Positions 1 through 4,266 of a stretch of 7,389 bases of DNA are shown one piece after another (within the stretch, counting starts at the first letter, position 1; each line of letters starts with the position of its first letter). A program made the position numbers and the translations under genes. The notes under the pieces were generated by a model. The model did no database searches and had not been told where the DNA came from. It saw only the letters and a program-made list of their open reading frames with translations. Origin of the DNA: UBA11858 sp964589145 (lineage in GTDB: Bacteria; Chloroflexota; Anaerolineae; Anaerolineales; UBA11858); NCBI GenBank assembly GCA_964589145.1, contig CAZPSL010000216.1, positions 1 through 7,389 on the forward strand, given 5' to 3'.

Positions 1-6
1 TTTGCA

Positions 7-97
<91 letters not shown>

Positions 98-109
98 AGT
101 GGCGGGGGG

Positions 110-137
110 ATTATACCAAAAAATTCACTTTTCAGAA
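110..137 (-). promoter_or_regulatory. promoter of the tRNA-Ser gene
   Basis: On the minus strand a perfect TATAAT lies at 115-110. A start about 6-7 nt downstream (near 103) would give a very short leader before the tRNA 5' end at 97. The -35 region is weak: TTCTGA at 137-132 with a 16-nt spacer matches TTGACA at three of six positions. The -10 match and its placement support the call; the -35 assignment is tentative. Confidence 0.7.
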
Positions 138-247
138 GAACACCGCCGTTCTGGGGTGCAGGCAAAAGATGTGGAAATTGAGCAAAATTCAGCATTGCAT
201 TGTCGAGTGTACCCCTACCCCCGGGGTGTTTCCCTTGCCCCGCACAC

Positions 248-280
248 AAGACTGGCAGTCCTGCCAGGACTGCCAGTCTT
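248..280. repeat. perfect 15-bp inverted repeat (hairpin/REP-like)
   Basis: The arms AAGACTGGCAGTCCT (248-262) and AGGACTGCCAGTCTT (266-280) are exact reverse complements separated by GCC. The element is inside a non-coding region and follows no gene end on either strand, so a terminator role is not obvious. The arm core TGGCAGTC differs by one base from TGGTAGTC, the core of the hairpin in the riboswitch arm at 553-580. It may therefore belong to the same dispersed family; that link is an inference. Confidence 0.7.
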
Positions 281-389
281 CATTTGGCGAACAAGACAAG
301 CACCGAACACCCCGCCCCGCCGGGGGAAGGGCAGAGACATGCGGCTGCCCGATTTCTACAACATTTGCCCGCACAAAAAAAACGCCCAT

Positions 390-411
390 TTGACGGTTCT
401 TCGTGTAAAAT
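390..411 (+). promoter_or_regulatory. possible promoter of the riboswitch-btuFCD transcript
   Basis: A TTGACG hexamer (390-395; five of six to the -35 consensus) and a TAAAAT hexamer (406-411; five of six to the -10 consensus) lie just upstream of the riboswitch. The spacer between them is only 10 nt, too short for them to form one sigma-70 promoter. One of the two may instead pair with a poor partner, for example TTGACG with TATGGG at 411-416 (15-nt spacer). The location, about 20-30 nt before riboswitch helix P1, is right for the operon promoter, but the elements are not convincing. Confidence 0.3.
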
Positions 412-434
412 ATGGGCACAACCAATTTCCATGC

Positions 435-639
435 GCTGGGATGCCCTCACCCCCGGATGGGCGGGCACGGCGTAAGCCGCGGCGAAGCCGGTGAAAGTCC
501 GGCGCTGTCCCGCAACTGTAAGGTTAGTCTGATAGTCGGATAATCGAATAGCCTGGTAGTCGTGACGAAGCGACTACCAGACTACCCGACCAAACGACTA
601 ACCAAGCCAGGTCGCCCGTCCCGGCGCGTTCATCACAGC
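435..639 (+). promoter_or_regulatory. cobalamin (B12) riboswitch aptamer
   Basis: The conserved core is unmistakable: GCCGGTGAAAGTCCGGCGCTG (487-507) is followed by CCCGCAACTGTAA (510-522), and a B12-box-like AGCCAGG (605-611) lies near the 3' end. Closing helices can be drawn. P1 pairs GCTGGGATG (435-443) with CATCACAGC (631-639), eight pairs with one mismatch. A P2-like helix pairs GGATGGGCG (455-463) with CGCCCGTCC (613-621), nine pairs with one G-U. The peripheral arm between core and B12 box is long (522-603) and made of octamer repeats. In this family corrinoid binding usually lowers expression of the gene downstream. Here that is an ABC importer led by a substrate-binding lipoprotein, which identifies the transporter as a corrinoid importer. 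Confidence 0.95.
522..603 (+). repeat. octamer-repeat hairpin forming the riboswitch peripheral arm
   Basis: The 5' side is five octamers in exact phase (522-561): GGTTAGTC, TGATAGTC, GGATAATC, GAATAGCC, TGGTAGTC. The 3' side is four inverted octamers (572-603): GACTACCA, GACTACCC, GACCAAAC, GACTAACC. Together they can fold into one long arm: 522-529 with 596-603 (8 bp), 535-539 with 586-590 (5 bp) and 553-562 with 571-580 (10 bp, loop TGACGAAG). The same octamer style recurs after btuF and after btuC. Confidence 0.8.
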
Positions 640-658
640 CTCGCGGAAAGGAGGTGAG

Positions 659-684
659 AACGGTCATATTCCCTGACTGTTTTT
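659..684 (+). terminator. first candidate intrinsic terminator of the riboswitch expression platform
   Basis: AACGGTCA (659-666) pairs with TGACTGTT (674-681), eight pairs including one G-U, around the loop TATTCCC. A run of five T residues (680-684) ends the hairpin. It begins 20 nt after riboswitch helix P1. It can also be nested within a longer helix, GGAGGTG (650-656) with CGCCTCC (686-692). The stem is only moderately GC-rich, so strength is uncertain. Confidence 0.5.
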
Positions 685-689
685 ACGCC

Positions 690-718
690 TCCCCTGTCAC
701 TCGGCAGGGGATTTTCAT
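690..718 (+). terminator. second candidate intrinsic terminator of the riboswitch expression platform
   Basis: TCCCCTG (690-696) pairs exactly with CAGGGGA (705-711) around an 8-nt loop and is followed by TTTTCATT. It lies about 50 nt after the aptamer and about 100 nt before the btuF start, a normal place for a riboswitch-controlled terminator. Its 5' arm shares bases 690-692 with the 3' side of the GGAGGTG/CGCCTCC helix, so the two structures compete at the edge. Confidence 0.55.
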
Positions 719-807
719 TGGCGGAGATTGACAACTGAAGTGCGCAGCCCGAAGGCCAGTGCCTGCCCCCGTCAATTTCCAACACTCAATTTTTAACCCC
801 TCATCAA

Positions 808-813
808 AAGGAG
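808..813 (+). promoter_or_regulatory. btuF: ribosome binding site of btuF
   Basis: AAGGAG lies 5 nt upstream of the ATG at 819. It fixes the start there rather than at the in-frame ATG at 759, which has no purine-rich SD and would place 20 residues before the signal peptide. Confidence 0.85.
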
Positions 814-818
814 TTCTC

Positions 819-1952
819 ATGCTGCGAAAGACCCTTTTCATCTTGATCGTGTTAACGCTTGCCCTTGCGGCTTGCAACCCCGAAACACCGACGCCTGCTC
901 CAACCAGCCCGCCCCCGCCCACGGAAGCGGTTGTTGATCCCACCACGCCCCCGGAGCCTACGAATGTCCCCGCGCCTACGGAGCCGCCTGCCCCTACGGA
1001 ACCCCCGGAGGCTTACCCGGCTCCGACCGAAGCCCCTGCTGAAGAGCCAACCGCTTACCCCGGCCCGGAAGCCCCGGATGCTGCCGGATACTGCGGCGCA
1101 CCGGCTGATGTTTCCTGGCCGCTCACTATTGTGGACGATATGGGCAACACCATCACCCTGGAGCAGTATCCGCAGGCGATTGTCTCCCTCTCGCCTTCCA
1201 CCACCGAGATTCTCTTCGCCATCGGCGCGGGGGAACAGGTCGTCGGACGCGATGACATGAGCCTCTATCCCGAAGAAGCCCAGACGGTCGAGAGCATCGG
1301 CAGTTTGTGGGGCGAACTCCCCACCGAGGCCATCCTGGCGATGGAACCTGATCTGGTGGTCGCCGCGCAGATCATTGCCCCGGAGAACGTCCAGGCTTTG
1401 CAGGACCTCGGCCTGAACGTTTACTGGCAGGCAAACCCCGCCGATTTCGACGGCCTTTACGACAACCTGTGCGATTTCGCCGTTCTCACCGGCCATGTGG
1501 ACGAAACCGAAGCCCTGATTGCCGATCTGCAATCCCGCGTGAACGCTGTGCTTACCACCGTTGCCGAAGCCGATTCCACCCCCTCGGTCTTCTACGAACT
1601 GGATGCGACCGACCCCGCCAACCCCTGGACGACCGGCTCCGGCACGTTCATTGACTACATCATCACCCTGGCGGGCGGAACCAACGCCGCCGCTGCGCTG
1701 GAAGGCGATTTCGCCCAGATCAGCGCCGAGGAACTGATTGCCGTCAACCCGGATGTCATCCTGCTGGCGGATGCGCTCTACGGCACAACCCCGGAAAGCG
1801 TCGCCGAGCGCCCCGGTTGGGATGCCATCGCTGCCGTTCAGAACGGCGCGGTGTACCCGATTGACCCCAACATCATGAGCGTCCCCGGCCCCCGCCTGGT
1901 GAACGGGCTGGAAGAAACCGCCCGCCTCCTGCACCCGGAGTTGTTTGAGTAA
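819..1952 (+). CDS. btuF: cobalamin ABC transporter substrate-binding lipoprotein (BtuF-like)
   Basis: The 377-residue protein is predicted to capture corrinoid outside the cytoplasmic membrane and deliver it to BtuCD. It opens with a lipoprotein signal peptide: basic MLRK, hydrophobic residues 6-17 and lipobox LAAC with Cys19 as the lipidated residue. Residues 20 to about 92 form a Pro/Thr/Glu-rich tether with repeated APTEPP units. The binding domain (about 96-377) has the two-lobe Peripla_BP_2 (BtuF/FhuD/FecB) pattern. It starts TIVDDMGNTITL, then SLSPSTTEILFAIG and the GS/PTEAILAMEPDLVV segment. The C-lobe carries TGSGTFIDYIITLAGGTNA and NPDVILLAD. Cys92 and a second Cys in LCDF could form a disulfide. 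The family also includes siderophore and heme binders; the B12 riboswitch directly upstream decides for corrinoid. Translation starts from AAGGAG at 808-813. btuC begins 126 nt downstream after a repeat array. Confidence 0.88.
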   Translation: MLRKTLFILIVLTLALAACNPETPTPAPTSPPPPTEAVVDPTTPPEPTNVPAPTEPPAPTEPPEAYPAPTEAPAEEPTAYPGPEAPDAAGYCGAPADVSWPLTIVDDMGNTITLEQYPQAIVSLSPSTTEILFAIGAGEQVVGRDDMSLYPEEAQTVESIGSLWGELPTEAILAMEPDLVVAAQIIAPENVQALQDLGLNVYWQANPADFDGLYDNLCDFAVLTGHVDETEALIADLQSRVNAVLTTVAEADSTPSVFYELDATDPANPWTTGSGTFIDYIITLAGGTNAAAALEGDFAQISAEELIAVNPDVILLADALYGTTPESVAERPGWDAIAAVQNGAVYPIDPNIMSVPGPRLVNGLEETARLLHPELFE

Positions 1953-1958
1953 GGCGGC

Positions 1959-2072
1959 AGGTAGTCAGGGGATTGGGAAATTAGGTGATTGGGTGATTAG
2001 GGAATCAGGAACTCTGCTACCCAATCCCCAATCCCCAATCCCCGATTCCTAATCCCCGCTCCCCAATCCCCC
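1959..2072 (+). repeat. btuF-btuC intergenic octamer array plus C-rich inverted counterpart
   Basis: Seven octamers run in exact phase from 1959 to 2014: AGGTAGTC, AGGGGATT, GGGAAATT, AGGTGATT, GGGTGATT, AGGGAATC, AGGAACTC. A short spacer follows, then the C-rich counterpart, with AAT-spaced C-tracts (2020-2043) and more to 2072. Arms can pair in several registers, for example GGGGATTGGG (1968-1977) with CCCAATCCCC (2020-2029), or GATTAGGGAATC (1995-2006) with GATTCCTAATC (2044-2054). On the minus strand 2020-2043 reads as four G-tracts separated by ATT, a textbook G-quadruplex motif. It starts 7 nt after the btuF stop and fills nearly the whole gap. Confidence 0.8.
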
Positions 2073-2078
2073 TCCCCC

Positions 2079-3104
2079 ATGCTCCGCCAGCACCCCTACT
2101 TCGTCAGCGCCGCCCTGCTTCTCGCCGCCTTTCTGCTTTCCGTTTCTCTGGGGGCGGTCGCCATCCCGCCGGGGACGATTGCGCGCATCCTCGCCGCGCA
2201 GTTGCCGGGGATGACCCTCCCCGCGGACTGGCCGCGCGCCGCCGAAGTCATCCTGCTGGCGGTGCGCCTGCCTCATGCTGTACTGGTGCTGCTCACCGGC
2301 GCGGCTCTTGCCAGCAGCGGCGCGGCCTACCAGGGCCTGTTCCGCAACCCGCTGGCCGACCCCTACCTGATTGGCGTGGCCTCCGGCGCGGGGCTGGGGG
2401 CGGTGCTCGCCATGTCCCTGCATTGGCCGCAGGAACTGCTGGGCTTCTACCTCATCCCGGCGGGGGCGTTTCTGGGCGCGGTGCTGACCGTGCTGCTGGT
2501 TTACAACCTCGCCCGCGTTGACGGCCTCGTTCCGCTCACCACGCTCATTCTGGCGGGCGTTGCCGTCGGCGCGTTTGCATCTGCGCTGACATCCTTTCTC
2601 ATGCTGCGGTCCGATGACCAGGTTTACCGCGCCCTCGCCTTCCTGCTGGGCGGCTCCCCGATGGCTGGCTGGGAACCCGTGTTCGCCCTTCTGCCGTACA
2701 TCGCCCTCGGCATCGGGACGCTCATCGTGCTGGGGCATCCCCTCAACGTGTTGCAGTTCGGGGAGGAGGAGGCTCACCAGATGGGCTTGGATGTGCGCCG
2801 CGTCAAAATCGGGGTGATCTTCGCCGCCTCGCTGACCGCCGCCGCCGCGGTTGCCTTTTCGGGGATTATCGGCTTTATCGGATTGATTGTCCCGCATGTG
2901 ATTCGCATCCTTTGGGGACCCGACTACCGGCAACTGGTGCCGCTTTCCGTGATTTTGGGCGGGGCTGCCCTCCTTTTGGCGGATCTCCTGGCCCGGATTT
3001 TGCTTGCCCCCTCGGTCCTCCCTGTGGGGATCGTCACCGCCCTGGCGGGCGCGCCCTTCTTCCTGTGGATTTTGCGCAAAGCCAAGCGCGAGGTCTTTTG
3101 GTAG
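2079..3104 (+). CDS. btuC: cobalamin ABC transporter permease (BtuC/FecCD family)
   Basis: The 341-residue protein is a polytopic membrane permease, predicted to dimerise and form the corrinoid pathway with BtuD dimers underneath. Length fits the FecCD family (about 330-350, ten helices in characterised BtuC). Hydrophobic segments start at residues 7-28. Family hallmarks are GLFRNPLADPYLIGVASG (86-103), the cytoplasmic loop GEEEAHQMGLDVRRVK (228-243; the region expected to contact the ATPase), SGIIGFIGLIVPHVIR (261-276) and PVGIVTALAGAPFFLW (315-330). The start at 2079 gives the usual short N-terminus before helix 1 and the SLGAVAIPPG motif. No Shine-Dalgarno is visible: the 30 nt before the ATG are almost all C and T. 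It lies 126 nt after btuF and 184 nt before btuD, both gaps filled by repeats. Siderophore or heme specificity would look identical in sequence; riboswitch context argues for corrinoid. Confidence 0.92.
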   Translation: MLRQHPYFVSAALLLAAFLLSVSLGAVAIPPGTIARILAAQLPGMTLPADWPRAAEVILLAVRLPHAVLVLLTGAALASSGAAYQGLFRNPLADPYLIGVASGAGLGAVLAMSLHWPQELLGFYLIPAGAFLGAVLTVLLVYNLARVDGLVPLTTLILAGVAVGAFASALTSFLMLRSDDQVYRALAFLLGGSPMAGWEPVFALLPYIALGIGTLIVLGHPLNVLQFGEEEAHQMGLDVRRVKIGVIFAASLTAAAAVAFSGIIGFIGLIVPHVIRILWGPDYRQLVPLSVILGGAALLLADLLARILLAPSVLPVGIVTALAGAPFFLWILRKAKREVFW

Positions 3105-3120
3105 GGGGCAGGGAAATGGG

Positions 3121-3215
3121 GATTAGGTAATCAGGTATCAGGTATCAGGTATCAGGTATCAGGTATCAGGTATCAGGTATCAGGTAATCAGGTAATCAGG
3201 GATCAGGGATCAGGA
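3121..3215 (+). repeat. btuC-btuD intergenic tandem heptamer/octamer array
   Basis: After GATT come AGGTAATC (3125-3132), seven identical AGGTATC heptamers (3133-3181), two AGGTAATC octamers (3182-3197), two AGGGATC heptamers (3198-3211) and a terminal AGGA. The block GATTAGG(G/T)AATCAGG occurs both here (3121-3135) and in the btuF-btuC array (1995-2009), so the two arrays are related. The perfect heptamer run is a classic substrate for replication slippage, so copy number probably varies between strains. Confidence 0.9.
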
Positions 3216-3288
3216 ACGGGGTACGCTTCTCCCTCCACCCTCCTCTCTCCACCCTCCTCCCTTCACGCTCCACGCTCCTCCCTCCACG
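3216..3288 (+). other. pyrimidine-rich leader before btuD
   Basis: The stretch is nearly all C and T up to the ATG at 3289 and has no SD. It carries its own short direct repeats: CTCCACCCTCCTC at 3233-3245 and 3247-3259 (period 14), and CACGCTC at 3264-3270 and 3271-3277 (period 7). The equivalent position before btuC (2020-2078) is likewise C-rich, so both arrays have the plan 'G/A-rich repeats, then C/T-rich repeats, then start codon'. Confidence 0.6.
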
Positions 3289-4065
3289 ATGCTGCACATT
3301 CGCTCACTCACCGCCGCCTATGGCCCGAAAACCGTGCTGCACGATGTCTCCCTGGACGTCGCTGCGGGCGGGATTTTAGCGTTGATCGGCCCCAACGGGG
3401 CGGGGAAAACCACGCTTATCCGTGCCGTCAGCGGGACGGTGCCGCTCGCTGGCGGTCAGGTCACGGTGGACGGGCAGGATGTCACCGCGCTCACGCCTGC
3501 ACAGCGCGCCCGCAAAATTTCCGTTGTGCCACAGGCACGTCCGCAGGGCGGTGCGTTCACCGTGGAACAGGCGGTGATGATGGGGCGCACGGCTTACCTC
3601 GGCTGGCTGGGACGGCCTAGCGAAGCAGACCATCAGGCGGTGCAGCAGGCGTTGCAGCAAACCCGACTGGCAGACTTCGCCCGCCGCCCCATTGCCCGAC
3701 TTTCGGGCGGCGAACAGCAGCGGGTGCTGCTCGCCCGCGCGCTGGCGCAGTCCGCCCCGGTGATGCTGCTCGACGAACCCACCAGTTCCCTCGATTTGCA
3801 GCATCAGTCCGGGCTGCTCTCCCTGCTGCGAAAACTGACCGTCGAGAAGCAACTGGCGGTGCTGATGGCGGTACACGACCTGAATCTGGTCTCTCTGTTT
3901 GCCGACCGGGTCGCTTTGCTGGTGGAGGGCCGCCTGCGGGCAACGGGCACGCCCCGCGAGGTGCTGACTCCGGATACCCTGCGGGATGCGTACCAGACCC
4001 CGGTGACGGTCATCTCCCATCCGGAGTCCGGGACTCCCCTGGTGCTGCCTGCACTTCCGTTATGA
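3289..4065 (+). CDS. btuD: cobalamin ABC transporter ATP-binding protein (BtuD-like)
   Basis: The 258-residue ATPase has every motif of an active ABC subunit, in order: Walker A GPNGAGKTT (34-42), Q-loop Gln82 in VVPQ, signature LSGGEQQR (138-145), Walker B VMLLDEP with Asp162 and catalytic Glu163, D-loop SSLD and H-loop His196 in AVHDLN. The overall pattern (DGQDVTALTPAQRARK, then a TVEQAVMMGRT segment) is that of the FecE/BtuD group, usually about 250-260 residues. It is predicted to bind the BtuC cytoplasmic loops and power import by ATP hydrolysis. The start is the first ATG of the frame and begins with the normal beta-strand MLHIRSLTAAYG, but no SD precedes it, only a C/T-rich tract. No clear terminator follows; a 7-bp GC stem (4098-4104 with 4131-4137, long loop) has no T-run. 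Confidence 0.93.
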   Translation: MLHIRSLTAAYGPKTVLHDVSLDVAAGGILALIGPNGAGKTTLIRAVSGTVPLAGGQVTVDGQDVTALTPAQRARKISVVPQARPQGGAFTVEQAVMMGRTAYLGWLGRPSEADHQAVQQALQQTRLADFARRPIARLSGGEQQRVLLARALAQSAPVMLLDEPTSSLDLQHQSGLLSLLRKLTVEKQLAVLMAVHDLNLVSLFADRVALLVEGRLRATGTPREVLTPDTLRDAYQTPVTVISHPESGTPLVLPALPL

Positions 4066-4153
4066 CGTGTGTGGCAGCATGTTCCCTGGCCTGCCTTCCC
4101 CGGCAAAACCAGCCCGAAGGATGGAATGAAGCCGGGGGGTGGAGTAAACATTC

Positions 4154-4179
4154 CATACCGGTATGCTTGTAGCGATACA
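4154..4179. promoter_or_regulatory. two adjacent dyads upstream of the beta-mannosidase, possible operators
   Basis: CATACCGGTATG (4154-4165) is a perfect 12-bp palindrome. Two bases later TGTAGCGATACA (4168-4179) has TGTA/TACA outer arms and a central CG, the general look of a LacI-family operator. Both lie about 90-110 nt before the beta-mannosidase start, where a sugar-responsive repressor could act. No matching promoter was identified and no regulator gene is in the window, so function is inferred from symmetry and position only. A further hairpin, GCGGCG (4214-4219) with CGCCGC (4229-4234), lies nearer the start. Confidence 0.35.
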
Positions 4180-4266
4180 CCTGCTCGAATTTTCGGATCA
4201 ACCTTAATCGCAGGCGGCGAGACTGTCCCGCCGCGGTTTGAATGGGTATCTACCCCGGAGACGGTT

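Larger units (their letters stand above)
98..434. other. non-coding interval between tRNA-Ser and the B12 riboswitch
   Basis: This 337-nt divergent intergenic region has no credible gene. Several short reading frames cross it, but they run into the tRNA or the riboswitch and have no RBS or recognisable protein pattern. It holds the tRNA promoter at its left end, the perfect hairpin at 248-280, a second short hairpin (GGGCAG 329-334 with CTGCCC 345-350) and an A-run at 374-382. A possible promoter for the btu transcript lies at 390-411. That promoter is bracketed by the inverted repeat GCCCAT (384-389) and ATGGGC (412-417). Confidence 0.6.

Noticed and set aside
728..733. Perfect TTGACA as a second btuF promoter downstream of the riboswitch
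   Set aside because: No -10-like hexamer at 16-18 nt; the expected position near 751 reads GAAGGC.
759..818. Upstream in-frame start for btuF at 759
   Set aside because: It would place 20 polar residues before a clear lipoprotein signal peptide and lacks an SD; ATG 819 has AAGGAG 5 nt upstream.
3125..3211. CRISPR array
   Set aside because: Units are 7-8 bp with no unique spacers and no cas genes nearby; this is a simple tandem repeat.
819..4065. Siderophore or heme importer instead of B12 importer
   Set aside because: The protein families alone cannot exclude it, but a complete cobalamin riboswitch immediately upstream makes corrinoid uptake far more likely.
4096..4139. GC stem after btuD as a terminator
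   Set aside because: A 7-bp core with a 26-nt loop and no T-tract; at best a structural element in the mRNA.
4069..4266. 66-residue N-terminal extension of the beta-mannosidase from ATG 4069
   Set aside because: No SD, no resemblance to the family, and the segment carries dyads typical of an intergenic region. ATG 4267 has GGAG at 6 nt and begins with the normal jelly-roll domain.
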